Below, one piece after another: positions 51,307-60,632 of a DNA stretch of 64,000 nt. The DNA is from Pseudoselenomonas ruminantium (lineage in GTDB: Bacteria > Bacillota > Negativicutes > Selenomonadales > Selenomonadaceae): positions 1 through 64,000 of the forward strand of contig NZ_FOQK01000004.1 in the NCBI RefSeq assembly GCF_900113715.1, read 5' to 3'. A program made the translations under genes and the position numbers. Position 1 is the first letter of the stretch. Every line of letters begins with the position of its first letter. Under the pieces are notes generated by a model. It worked only from the letters and a program-made list of their open reading frames with translations. It was not told the DNA's origin and ran no database searches.

Positions 51307-53793
51307 ATGATGGATCGAGGAACACAACGGGAGCTTATCAAGGCGTTGTTACAATTGAATGAAATGCTGCGTGGCATTGACTTTAGTGATGGTGTACAGC
51401 GGCAGACCGTAGTGGAAATCCTCGAAGCCGTGAACAAGCGGTGCAATATGGATTTCACAGCACTCAAGGCTGCAGTGTATGCGGAATCGCTCAGTGGTCT
51501 GGCCCAGATTATTGGCCAGACAGATTGGCTGAATCTGCAGGCCGAGGAAAAGCATGAGTGCCGTAACCTTTGTCAGGATATCATTCATATCGTTATCAGC
51601 AAATTACGTCAGGAAAAAGAAATAAAAAAAGACATTGTATTCCTGCCCTATAAAGCATCAATGTGGGATAGTCTCGAAAGCGTCTGGCGGGCGGCGAGCG
51701 AGGATAAAGAACATTGCAATACGTATGTTATCCCTATCCCGTATGCTGATCGAAATCCTGATGGTACAGTAGCTACTTGGCATTGTGAAGCAGAGTTGTT
51801 TCCAAAGGATGTTCCAGTGCTGGATTGGAATGACTATCCGTTTGAAAAGCTGAAATCATGGCACCCGGATGTTATATTCATTCATAACCCGTACGATAAC
51901 TATAATGCGGTTACTTCAATCGATAAACAATACTATTCAAGTAACTTGAAAAAATGTACAGATAGACTTGTATATATTCCTTATTTTGTTTTGACGGAAT
52001 CAAAATTAGGATATAGTGGTAATACTAACGAAGAAGATAAGATCGCAAACTTTATTTTGGCACCTGGAGTTATAAATGCAGATTATACAATTGTTCAGTC
52101 AGAAAAACTAAGAAAAAAATATATAAATGTATTGATGCGACATACAGATGTAGAGCGCCGGTATTGGGAAGAACATATTTTAGGATTGGGGTCGCCTAAA
52201 TATGATAAGGTTACTAATACATCTAAAGAGTATTATGAACTTCCACAGGAGTGGTATAATCTTATACAAGAAAAAAAGGTTGTCCTTTATAATACTGGTT
52301 TGACTACCATGTTGAGGTATGGTAAAGATTATCTTAATAAAATATGCTCGGTTCTCTCAACGTTCAAATCTCAGCATGATGTGGTACTTTGGTGGCGGCC
52401 ACATCCATTGTTAAGAGCTACATTTCAATCTATGTATCCAGAACTTTTAGAGGAATACGATGATATAGTAAATAAATATCGCTCGGCAGGTTGGGGAATT
52501 TATGATGATACAGCAGATTTGAATAGGGCTGTAGCATGGACAGATGCATATTATGGCGATTCGAGTAGTGTTGTATCATTATATGAAAAAGTAAATAAAC
52601 CTATAATATATGAAGCAATAAACAGAAATGACGAAGATGGTGATAGATATCATTGGAAAATAAATATCCCGCATGGAATAGTCATTGGTGGTGATTTATA
52701 TTTTACGCCAATGAATTATAAAGGGTTATTTGTATTCCAGACCAATGAAAATAGATTAGAACATTTATCTTGGCTAGGACAAAGGATAAATAGGTTTTGG
52801 TGTTGTGGAGGAATTTGCTCTTTAAATGATAAGCTTTTTCTTGCTCCGGCTAATAATGAGTATGCAAGAATCGTTGATTTCAACGGGGATGTGATAGAAG
52901 AAATACCTATTAGTCGTAAGTTTGTTGATGGACGAATAGACACAAATGGAGATGTGCAGTTTTATGGAGTTTATCTTTGGGGTGAAAGAATCTGGATGAT
53001 TCCACATCATGGTAAGGCGATTGTATCCTATGATTTAAGAACAAAAAAAGTAGAATATTATCCAGAGATATATGGAGTGTTGCGTGATGTACAGAAGGAT
53101 GTATATCCAATATATGGAGAGTCAATGCTGGCAAGAGGAAGTCTTTGGATAATAGCAGCACAAAGCTCGCAAATACTTCAATTTGATTTAATATCTCACA
53201 AGGTATATTCGCATGATATTGATGAAGAATATGGAAAAGTTGCTTATATCGAATATGATGGGGAGTTTTTTTGGCTGTATACTTTAGAGGGCGTTTTGAT
53301 TTGTTGGACGCCTGAGTCCGGGCAAAAGAAAAAAATAGTAAACCCCCTGGGGATTGCCGCTAACTATGGTGCTATAAAATGTGTCAATAGAAATATATGG
53401 ATTATTGCTAGTTATCAGGATGTTTATGGCATTTATAATATTGACACAGACGAAGTTAATATTTATAGAAATAAAATCAATAATAAATCGGAAGGAAAAT
53501 TGGGGATGCCAATACTGAAGGTTGTAGGAGATGATTTATATCTTTTACCATATTACGGGAATTTGCTCGTTTGTATCCATACTAAGTCACAAAAGGTTGA
53601 TAGTTGGATAGTTGATTTTTCTCCGGAACTAAAAGATAAGTATCATAAAGAATATGCAGAGAGATATGGAGTTGCGGAATGGGAGCTGGACGAGGAGACA
53701 GTTTTTTATGTTTTACGAGAAAAAGGAAAAACAGTAATAGATTGTAATATAAATGACATCGGGGGAAATATTTACAGAACATTAATTAAGTAG
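51307..53793 (+). CDS. CDP-glycerol glycerophosphotransferase-like protein with C-terminal beta-propeller
   Basis: The 828-residue protein has a helical N-terminal region of about 110 residues. A middle domain (about 110-470) follows with DIVFLPYKASMWDSLESVWR, VIFIHNPYD, KKVVLYNTG, VVLWWRPHPLL and YYGDSSSVVSLYEKVNKPII, reminiscent of Glyphos_transf (TagB/TagF-like) enzymes. The C-terminal 340 residues hold about seven repeats of a strand pattern such as GDLYFTPMNYKGLFVF, ERIWMIPHHGKAIVSYDL and RNIWIIASYQDVYGIYNI, which looks like a beta-propeller. The first 600 bases share the GC-rich codon use of the upstream island and the rest is markedly AT-rich, suggesting a chimera. The ribosome site is AGGGAGTG. 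Confidence 0.7.
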   Translation: MMDRGTQRELIKALLQLNEMLRGIDFSDGVQRQTVVEILEAVNKRCNMDFTALKAAVYAESLSGLAQIIGQTDWLNLQAEEKHECRNLCQDIIHIVISKLRQEKEIKKDIVFLPYKASMWDSLESVWRAASEDKEHCNTYVIPIPYADRNPDGTVATWHCEAELFPKDVPVLDWNDYPFEKLKSWHPDVIFIHNPYDNYNAVTSIDKQYYSSNLKKCTDRLVYIPYFVLTESKLGYSGNTNEEDKIANFILAPGVINADYTIVQSEKLRKKYINVLMRHTDVERRYWEEHILGLGSPKYDKVTNTSKEYYELPQEWYNLIQEKKVVLYNTGLTTMLRYGKDYLNKICSVLSTFKSQHDVVLWWRPHPLLRATFQSMYPELLEEYDDIVNKYRSAGWGIYDDTADLNRAVAWTDAYYGDSSSVVSLYEKVNKPIIYEAINRNDEDGDRYHWKINIPHGIVIGGDLYFTPMNYKGLFVFQTNENRLEHLSWLGQRINRFWCCGGICSLNDKLFLAPANNEYARIVDFNGDVIEEIPISRKFVDGRIDTNGDVQFYGVYLWGERIWMIPHHGKAIVSYDLRTKKVEYYPEIYGVLRDVQKDVYPIYGESMLARGSLWIIAAQSSQILQFDLISHKVYSHDIDEEYGKVAYIEYDGEFFWLYTLEGVLICWTPESGQKKKIVNPLGIAANYGAIKCVNRNIWIIASYQDVYGIYNIDTDEVNIYRNKINNKSEGKLGMPILKVVGDDLYLLPYYGNLLVCIHTKSQKVDSWIVDFSPELKDKYHKEYAERYGVAEWELDEETVFYVLREKGKTVIDCNINDIGGNIYRTLIK

Positions 53794-53824
53794 TTTATGG
53801 GGTGAGTTAGGGAGTGTTTATTAA

Positions 53825-54598
53825 ATGAAAGTTGTATTGCTAGCAGGTGGAATGGGAACTCGTATACAGGAAGAATCGGAATACCGTCCAAAACCAATGG
53901 TAGAAATCGGCGGGATGCCGATTCTTTGGCATATTATGAAGGAATACAGCTTTTATGGATATAATGAATTTATAGTTTGTGCTGGTTATAAACAGCATAT
54001 GATAAAAAAATGGTTTGCCGATTATTTTGTATATACTTCGGATATAACGTTTGACTTTACGCAGAAAAACAGAATGATTGTTCATGATCAGTTTACAGAG
54101 CCTTGGCGTGTAACAGTGGTAGATACTGGCTTGGAAACGATGACTGGAGGACGAATAAGACGTGTTCGGAAATATCTAGGGGATGGACCGTTTTTACTGA
54201 CTTATGGTGATGGTGTTTGTGATGTGAATGTGAATAGATTAGTGGAGTTTCATAAATCACATGGTAAGATAGCTACGTTAACATCTGTCTTGCAGAAACA
54301 ATCAAAGGGAATATTGAATATCGGAATTGATAATACGGTACGAGCTTTTCGGGAAAAATCGATAAAAGATAATGCCTATATTAATGCTGGCTATATGGTA
54401 ATAGATCCCAAGGTTTTAGACTATATTAGTGGAGATGATTGTACCATTGAACAGGATGTCTTACCGTTACTGGCAGAACAAGGCGAACTTATGAGTTACA
54501 GACACGAGGGTTTTTGGGGCTGTATGGATACTTTACGTGAAAAGATGGAGCTTGAAAGCCTGTGGGCTCAGAATAAAGCTCCGTGGAAGGTTTGGTAG
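53825..54598 (+). CDS. rfbF: Glucose-1-phosphate cytidylyltransferase
   Basis: The 257-residue enzyme makes CDP-glucose from glucose-1-phosphate and CTP, the first step to CDP-linked deoxysugars. The start KVVLLAGGMGTRIQEESEY and RPKPMVEIGGMPILWHIMK are diagnostic. GDGPFLLTYGDGVCDVNVNR and HEGFWGCMDTLREK complete the family pattern, and the length is typical. The usual next gene, CDP-glucose 4,6-dehydratase (rfbG), is absent from the window; a ThDP enzyme follows instead. Codon use is AT-rich. Confidence 0.93.
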   Translation: MKVVLLAGGMGTRIQEESEYRPKPMVEIGGMPILWHIMKEYSFYGYNEFIVCAGYKQHMIKKWFADYFVYTSDITFDFTQKNRMIVHDQFTEPWRVTVVDTGLETMTGGRIRRVRKYLGDGPFLLTYGDGVCDVNVNRLVEFHKSHGKIATLTSVLQKQSKGILNIGIDNTVRAFREKSIKDNAYINAGYMVIDPKVLDYISGDDCTIEQDVLPLLAEQGELMSYRHEGFWGCMDTLREKMELESLWAQNKAPWKVW

Positions 54599-54643
54599 AA
54601 CAAGTTTCCGTACTTATGAATATGTTGAAAGAGGATTGTAGAA

Positions 54644-56434
54644 ATGAAACAAAGTGTGGCAGAATATATAGCAGATTTTTTAGTAGCACATGACATAAAT
54701 ACAGTATTTACAGTTGTTGGTGGCGGTGCCATGTTCCTAAATGATGCTTTTGGAAAACATGATAAAATACATGTCATTCATAATCATCATGAACAGGCTA
54801 GTGCTATGGCAGCAGAAGGATATGCTCGTATTCATGAAAAACCAGCAGCTGTGTGTGTTACTACGGGACCTGGAGGGACTAATGCTCTTACGGGGGTTTT
54901 ATGTGCCTGGCAGGATAATGTGCCTATGATTGTTGTTTCTGGGCAGGTGCGTTATTCAACAACGGTGGAGAATTCTGGTCTTGATTTGAGACAATTTGGA
55001 GAACAAGAGTATTATATTATTCGGTCAGCAGCTCCTATGACAAAGTATGCTTATACGGTAAAAGATCCTTCAAAAATTCGCTATGTACTGGAAAAAGCAT
55101 TGTATTTGGCCCTTCATGGCAGGCGCGGGCCTGTATGGGTGGATGTTCCACTTAATGTGCAAGGGGCAAGTATCGAGACTGATGACTTGAAAGGTTATGA
55201 GCCGCCGCTAGACTGTGTAGATTATGAACCTGTAGCAAAGATGATCTTGTCGAAATTGGCAAAGGCAAAGGCTCCCTTGCTACTCGCTGGTGCATCTATA
55301 CGCAGGTCTGGTGCTTATGATGTATTCAGAGAGTTGGCAGATAAGCTCTGTATACCTGTAGTTTCGCCAACTTGTGTTGCAGATGTACTTCCGATAGGCC
55401 ATCCGTATTATTATCAGAATTTTGGCGTTGTCGGAGGTAGAACTGGAAATTTCCTTGTACAGAATGCTGATGTAATATTATCACTTGGATGTCGCTTGTC
55501 TTTGAATCAGATTGGATTTAATTATGATGCCTTTGCGCCACAAGCTTACAAGATGGTGGTTGACATTGATGCAAATGAATTGAAGAAGCATACGTTGAAA
55601 ATAGACTTCCCCATTCAGGCAGACTTAAAGAAACTTCTAACTGTTATGAATAAAATTATTTTGACTCCTTGGCAGGCGAAGGAGTCATGGATAGCTTATG
55701 CCAATACCTTGAAAGATAGATTTTCTCTGCAGAATGAAATAAAAGAACATTCTCAAGGGATAAATCCTTATCGCATGATTCAAAGGCTTATGCATGCACT
55801 AGATGACAATGCTGTTGTGGTTGTGGGGAATAGTTCGGGAAGTGCAATGGCTCTTCACTATGGCGTGGAAAAAGACGGTCAAAGGCTGTTCGGCAATCGA
55901 AACTGCGGAACAATGGGGTATGATCTGCCAGCGGCAATGGGAGCGGCTGTTGCAAGTGGACGTTCTGTTGTTTGCCTGACCGGAGATGGAAGTATACAGA
56001 TGAATCTTCAGGAACTTCAGACGGTGGTGTTGAACAAGATACCTATCAAGATAATGATATATAACAATAATGGATATATGGGAATCGTGCGGACACAGAA
56101 ACATTATTTCAAAGGAAGGCTGACTGGTTGCACACCGAAATTTGGACTGGATTGCCCTGATTGGGAAAAGATTGCCTATGCCTATGATATTCCGTATACA
56201 AAAATGGAGAATGTACAGGATATCGATAGGAAATTACAAGAGTTCTTGGCGAAGCCTGGATATGCATTATGTGAACTGATAGAGGATTCCTCGCAGGGGC
56301 CAGCATTCAAGACCACTAGTAAGAAACTAGAGTCAGGAGAGATGGTATCTGCTCCATTGAATGAGTTGGCGCCCAAACTAAGTGATAAGGATTGGCAACG
56401 ATATCGGTGTTATCGAGAAGGTAGAAATTGTTAA
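54644..56434 (+). CDS. Thiamine diphosphate-dependent enzyme (acetolactate synthase-like)
   Basis: The 596-residue protein has the three-domain layout of the ALS/pyruvate decarboxylase superfamily. The N-terminal Pyr domain holds catalytic Glu50 (HHEQASAMAAEGYAR). VCVTTGPGGTNALTGVLCAW and a central domain follow, then the C-terminal PP domain with the ThDP motif at G447-D448-G449 continuing to YNNNGYMGIVRTQ. In polysaccharide loci such enzymes can add two-carbon units to keto-sugars, as YerE does in CDP-yersiniose synthesis. Adjacent rfbF makes that reading attractive, but a plain catabolic ALS-like role cannot be excluded. Genuine biosynthetic ALS would be paired with a small subunit, which is absent. 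Confidence 0.82.
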   Translation: MKQSVAEYIADFLVAHDINTVFTVVGGGAMFLNDAFGKHDKIHVIHNHHEQASAMAAEGYARIHEKPAAVCVTTGPGGTNALTGVLCAWQDNVPMIVVSGQVRYSTTVENSGLDLRQFGEQEYYIIRSAAPMTKYAYTVKDPSKIRYVLEKALYLALHGRRGPVWVDVPLNVQGASIETDDLKGYEPPLDCVDYEPVAKMILSKLAKAKAPLLLAGASIRRSGAYDVFRELADKLCIPVVSPTCVADVLPIGHPYYYQNFGVVGGRTGNFLVQNADVILSLGCRLSLNQIGFNYDAFAPQAYKMVVDIDANELKKHTLKIDFPIQADLKKLLTVMNKIILTPWQAKESWIAYANTLKDRFSLQNEIKEHSQGINPYRMIQRLMHALDDNAVVVVGNSSGSAMALHYGVEKDGQRLFGNRNCGTMGYDLPAAMGAAVASGRSVVCLTGDGSIQMNLQELQTVVLNKIPIKIMIYNNNGYMGIVRTQKHYFKGRLTGCTPKFGLDCPDWEKIAYAYDIPYTKMENVQDIDRKLQEFLAKPGYALCELIEDSSQGPAFKTTSKKLESGEMVSAPLNELAPKLSDKDWQRYRCYREGRNC

Positions 56435-56554
56435 AGTGAGGATAAGCAAAGGGATTGTCTATGGAGAAATAGGTTTAATGGAGGATTTTTCTGCTGGAGT
56501 AATTACGAATGCGATAATTTAGATGATTTAAATTGGAAATATTGAGGTAAAATT

Positions 56555-57655
56555 ATGTTGGAAAAGGACTTTATAGAGCAAGCAAATAATTTGCCACAAA
56601 GTTTTTTGAATGCAATGATTTCTGACAAGAATATTGTAATCTATGGAGGGGGAGCTGCATGTTTATGGTATGTTGAATGGTTAAGAGGTCATGGAATAGA
56701 GCCGTTGTGCATTATCGATAGCGATTTAAGACAGAAGGGATCATATATTGATTCTGTTGAGATAAAGTCTATGGATGATGTAGAGCGAGAGTTTGGACTA
56801 TATAATTTATGTGTCATTATTGGTTCGCCCAAATACAAAAGAGAAATAAGTGAGATCTTAAAAAAATGGAAAAATGTACCAGTTTATTCATTTGAGACAG
56901 AAATCTACTGTAATTTTATCAAGGATGTCAAGATGTATCGTAAATATTTGTTGGAACATTACGACGAATTGGATGATGTATATCAGTCTTTAGCTGATGA
57001 AAAATCTAGGGAAACATTAGACTCAATTTTGAAGGGGAGGATTACGGGGAATCAGGATTACTTTTCGAATGTGATGACGCTTAATCAGTATTTTCCAGAT
57101 GATATTATTAGCTTGGATGAAAATGAAACAATTATTGAAGTGGGTGCGAATGATGGTAGCACTTTGATTGAATTACTGGACAGGCTGAATCGCAAATATA
57201 AGAGAATATATTGTTTTGAGCCAGATGTGAAATGTATTAGTATTATAAGAGAAAAAATAGAGAAAGAAAAAGATGATAGAATAATCTTTATACCAAAAGG
57301 AGCAGGAAATAAAGAGGAAACATTGTATTTTAAGACAGATACAGAAAAAGGTGCTTCAAGGGTTGTCGAGTCCGGGGATTATGATTATTTTATACAAGTA
57401 ACTTCTATTGATAAAGAAATTTCTGAGCCGATTAGTTTCATTAAAATGGATATTGAAGGTATGGAATTGGAAGCATTAAAAGGCGCAGAGAAAACAATAA
57501 AAGCATATAAGCCAAAACTTGCAATATGTGTTTACCATAATCAAGAGGATATTATAGATATACCGAGATATATAAAATCATTGGTTCCAACATATAAAAT
57601 GTATATAAGGCATCATAATTATGGGGCGGCAGAGACTGTACTATATTGTGTATAA
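56555..57655 (+). CDS. FkbM family methyltransferase with N-terminal Rossmann-like domain
   Basis: The 366-residue protein starts with a nucleotide-binding-like fold (NIVIYGGGAACLWYVEWLRG, then CVIIGSPKYKREISEILKK). The FkbM methyltransferase follows from about 180: ETIIEVGANDGSTLIELLDR, RIYCFEPDVKC, FIKMDIEGMELEALKGAEKT and a terminal ETVLYCV. Its architecture is like the 48843 gene but the DNA is much more AT-rich, so it arrived independently or with the right-hand segment. GAGG is near the ATG. The preceding 120-base gap holds nothing recognisable. Confidence 0.85.
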   Translation: MLEKDFIEQANNLPQSFLNAMISDKNIVIYGGGAACLWYVEWLRGHGIEPLCIIDSDLRQKGSYIDSVEIKSMDDVEREFGLYNLCVIIGSPKYKREISEILKKWKNVPVYSFETEIYCNFIKDVKMYRKYLLEHYDELDDVYQSLADEKSRETLDSILKGRITGNQDYFSNVMTLNQYFPDDIISLDENETIIEVGANDGSTLIELLDRLNRKYKRIYCFEPDVKCISIIREKIEKEKDDRIIFIPKGAGNKEETLYFKTDTEKGASRVVESGDYDYFIQVTSIDKEISEPISFIKMDIEGMELEALKGAEKTIKAYKPKLAICVYHNQEDIIDIPRYIKSLVPTYKMYIRHHNYGAAETVLYCV

Positions 57656-57692
57656 GAGATGCTAATAGAATTAATATTGCGGGAGAGTTAAG

Positions 57693-58769
57693 ATGAAATA
57701 TTCATTATGCGATGATTTTCTTAATGCAAAAAAAATAGTGTATCCGATGGTAAAATATCTTTCTTCTTATTTAGACGGAACGAAAGATTATGCACCGTGG
57801 TCAGTGGAGATACATCCTACAGCAAAATGTAATCATAGGTGTATACATTGCTCCTACCAAGAGCGTAATGAAAGTCGTGTGGAGATGCCGAAAGAAATGT
57901 TTTGGAACCTGTTGGAATCGTTGATTCAGATGAAGGTGCATGGTGTATATTTTTCAGGTGGTGGGGAACCTTGCACTTATGAGGGCCTTTCAGATGGTAT
58001 TCAAAATTTGAAAGAAAACGGTGTAGAAGTAGCACTAGTGACAAACGGAACTTTATTTGAGAGAATGGGACTTATGGAAGTGGCTGATTGCATAAACTAT
58101 ATAGCTTTTTCTGTCCCAAGCTGTACGGAGGATATATATGAGAAAATTACTGGCAGGAAACTAATGGAAGAAGTTCTTTCATTGCCGGATAAAATAAAAA
58201 AGCGTTGGGGGGGACGCGCGCCGATTTTGGGGGCTCGTGTGGTTATAACAAATCTTATAGCAGAAGAGGTTCCATGTATTCTTACTACATTGAAAAAACG
58301 CAATTTTGATTATGCATTATTCAAGATTGTCCGGGATTATGAGGACCGGGGACTGGGCGTTTCGGAAGAGATGATAGATAAATTAAAAATAGAAGTTCAG
58401 AATTTGAAGGAAAATGGAGACCTTGATTCAAGATTTACTAATCTTGAAAGAATTTTTGCTTATCGTAACCCCTATAATCCGGATGGAATTTGTCATATTA
58501 ACCGAATGGGACTGCTAGCTGCAATTACTCCAGAAGGGGATGTTTATCCTAATATATCGGAAATAGGACATAGTGAATTTAAAATAGGAAACTTGTATGA
58601 GCAGTCTTTTGAAAAAATATGGAATAGCGAAAAACATAAACATGTGAAAGATATATCTGATAGGCAATGGCAATCTGGCTTGTGTAAGAATTGTCGGGCT
58701 ATTTCGTACAATCTTCGAATACAGGATATGGTAGGTCATTTGCCATGTGAAGAAGATCCTTTTATTTAA
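57693..58769 (+). CDS. Radical SAM protein with SPASM-like C terminus
   Basis: The 358-residue protein has the CxxxCxxC [4Fe-4S] motif at C46, C50 and C53 (AKCNHRCIHCSYQE) and the GGGEP motif (YFSGGGEPCTYEGL). A C-terminal segment with CHINRMGLLAAITPEGDVYP and GLCKNCRAISYN resembles a SPASM or twitch domain that binds a further cluster. No precursor peptide is nearby. Lying between an FkbM gene and a nonulosonic acid set, it may modify a sugar or the glycoprotein. Substrate unknown. Confidence 0.82.
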   Translation: MKYSLCDDFLNAKKIVYPMVKYLSSYLDGTKDYAPWSVEIHPTAKCNHRCIHCSYQERNESRVEMPKEMFWNLLESLIQMKVHGVYFSGGGEPCTYEGLSDGIQNLKENGVEVALVTNGTLFERMGLMEVADCINYIAFSVPSCTEDIYEKITGRKLMEEVLSLPDKIKKRWGGRAPILGARVVITNLIAEEVPCILTTLKKRNFDYALFKIVRDYEDRGLGVSEEMIDKLKIEVQNLKENGDLDSRFTNLERIFAYRNPYNPDGICHINRMGLLAAITPEGDVYPNISEIGHSEFKIGNLYEQSFEKIWNSEKHKHVKDISDRQWQSGLCKNCRAISYNLRIQDMVGHLPCEEDPFI

Positions 58770-58787
58770 ATCGGATGTGAGTTGGAT

Positions 58788-59960
58788 ATGTTAAATAAAC
58801 AAGGAAAAATCGATAGTGTATTGAAAACGTTACAAGATTTTTTACCTACGAATCATTTGGTACCTTTGCATGAGCCGTTATTTCGGGGAAATGAAAATAA
58901 ATATGTGAAGGAATGTATTGATACAGGCTGGGTTTCCTCATTGGGAAAGTTCGTTGATCGGTTTGAGGAAGATTTGGCTGCTTATACTGGTGTAAAAAGA
59001 GCTGTAGCAGTAGCGAATGGTACGTCGGCTTTGCATATTTGTCTTGTTTTAGCAGGGGTAAAGGCAGGTGATGAGGTGTTGGTACCTGCACTGACTTTTG
59101 TTGCTACTGCTAATGCAGTAGTTTACTGTCAGGCTGTTCCACATTTTGTGGATAGTTGCTATGAAACCTTAGGGGTAGATCCGGATAAGTTAGCAGTCTA
59201 TTTGTCTGATATTGCGGAAGTCAAGAATGGTGTATGTTACAACAAGCAAACAGGTAGACGTATTTCGGCAGTAGTTCCTATGCATACTTTTGGTCACCCG
59301 GTAGATATGGATAAAATCATTGCAGTGGCAGAGGAATATAATCTGGTTGTGGTGGAGGACTGTGCTGAGTCTATTGGTTCCTTCTATAAGGGAAAACATA
59401 CTGGTAATTTCGGTCTTGTGAGTGCTATGAGTTTCAATGGCAATAAAACTATCACTACAGGTGGTGGTGGGGCTGTGCTTACCAATGATGAGGAACTTGG
59501 CAGATTTGCAAAGCATTTGACTACGCAGGCCAAAATTCCGCATAAATGGGAATTCCGCCATGATATGGTAGGGTACAACTATCGTATGCCGAACATCAAT
59601 GCTGCATTAGGATGCGCTCAGCTGGAACAATTACCAGAGTTCCTGGAGAAAAAACGTTCTTTAGCAGAGAAGTACAGGCAAGTTTTTGCGAAGAGTGATG
59701 TGGTAGATTTCTTTGTAGAACCCGAATTTGCCAAGAGTAACTATTGGTTTAATGCGCTTATACTAAAGCCGGCAATGAAATATTTGCGGGACGACATGCT
59801 AGCTTTGCTGAATGACAATAATATCATGAGTCGTCCAATTTGGAATCTTATGTATACGCTTGAAATGTACCAGAACTGTCCACGTATGGATTGCAGTGTT
59901 GCTAAGGATATTGGCAGGCGACTGATCAATATACCATCTAGTGTGGTTTTAGGAGATTGA
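58788..59960 (+). CDS. LegC-type sugar aminotransferase (DegT/DnrJ/EryC1 family)
   Basis: The 390-residue PLP enzyme shows RGNENKYVKECIDTGWVSSL, AVANGTSALHICLVLAGVKA, GDEVLVPALTFVATANAVVY, VVEDCAESIGSFYKGKHTGN and SFNGNKTITTGGGG with the PLP lysine K220. The subgroup with an insertion after YLSDIAEVKNG is the one associated with legionaminic-type nonulosonic acid clusters (LLPSF_NHT family). It would aminate the 4-keto sugar made by LegB. ATG 58788 was preferred to TTG 58782. The next four genes fit the same pathway. Confidence 0.87.
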   Translation: MLNKQGKIDSVLKTLQDFLPTNHLVPLHEPLFRGNENKYVKECIDTGWVSSLGKFVDRFEEDLAAYTGVKRAVAVANGTSALHICLVLAGVKAGDEVLVPALTFVATANAVVYCQAVPHFVDSCYETLGVDPDKLAVYLSDIAEVKNGVCYNKQTGRRISAVVPMHTFGHPVDMDKIIAVAEEYNLVVVEDCAESIGSFYKGKHTGNFGLVSAMSFNGNKTITTGGGGAVLTNDEELGRFAKHLTTQAKIPHKWEFRHDMVGYNYRMPNINAALGCAQLEQLPEFLEKKRSLAEKYRQVFAKSDVVDFFVEPEFAKSNYWFNALILKPAMKYLRDDMLALLNDNNIMSRPIWNLMYTLEMYQNCPRMDCSVAKDIGRRLINIPSSVVLGD

Positions 59961-59964
59961 ATTT

Positions 59965-60594
59965 ATGGATAAACCTGTAATCATCATTGGCGCCGGAGGG
60001 CATGCCAGAGTGCTGTATGATTGCCTGTGCTTGCTTGGGGTGGAAGTTTTAGGTGCATTGGATAAATGTTACCCAAAAGGGGATAGAACATCGAGGATAC
60101 CTATCCTTGGGAATGATAGCACGATTCATGCTTACGCCACTGATGCGGTGGAGCTTGTCAATGGGATTGGGTCTGTAGGAGATACGAGTTTGCGTGCTGC
60201 TATTTATAACAAATTTAAGAAGTTAGGCTACAGTTTTCGCACGGTAGTTCATCCAGCGGCGACAATGGCAAGAGATTGTGATTTGAGTGAGGGAGTTCAA
60301 GTTATGGCTGGTGTTGTGGTGAACACAGGGGTGAAAATTTCTGCTGATTCTATCATAAATACTGGTGCAATAGTTGATCATGATTGTTTCATTGGTAGGC
60401 ATGTACATATTGCACCGGGATGTACAATATCTGGCGGGGTGAATGTTGGCGATGGTGCTCATCTTGGTGTGGGCGCTACTGTTATTCAAGGGGTAGACAT
60501 TGGGCGCAATGTTTTGGTAGGAGCCGGTGCTGTAGTACTGAAAGATGTATTGGCAGACATGAAAGTTGCGGGAGTACCGGCAAAAGTAATATAG
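59965..60594 (+). CDS. NeuD/PglD-type sugar O- or N-acetyltransferase
   Basis: The 209-residue protein has an N-terminal PglD-like nucleotide-sugar-binding domain (PVIIIGAGGHARVLYDCLCL) and a left-handed beta-helix with hexapeptide repeats (GVQVMAGVVVNTGVKISADS, then IINTGAIVDHDCFIGRHVHI). The histidine in VDHDC is the expected catalytic base, and it ends GVPAKVI. In legionaminic acid synthesis this position is taken by LegH, which N-acetylates the 4-amino group; in sialic acid loci it is NeuD. It starts four bases after the aminotransferase stop. Confidence 0.87.
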   Translation: MDKPVIIIGAGGHARVLYDCLCLLGVEVLGALDKCYPKGDRTSRIPILGNDSTIHAYATDAVELVNGIGSVGDTSLRAAIYNKFKKLGYSFRTVVHPAATMARDCDLSEGVQVMAGVVVNTGVKISADSIINTGAIVDHDCFIGRHVHIAPGCTISGGVNVGDGAHLGVGATVIQGVDIGRNVLVGAGAVVLKDVLADMKVAGVPAKVI

Positions 60595-60632
60595 CTTTAA
60601 TAACATAGTATTAGCGTATATAATGAAGGAGT

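Noticed and set aside
54644-56434. Calling the ThDP enzyme IlvB (biosynthetic acetolactate synthase)
   Set aside because: No regulatory small subunit or branched-chain amino acid genes nearby; the context is sugar-nucleotide synthesis.
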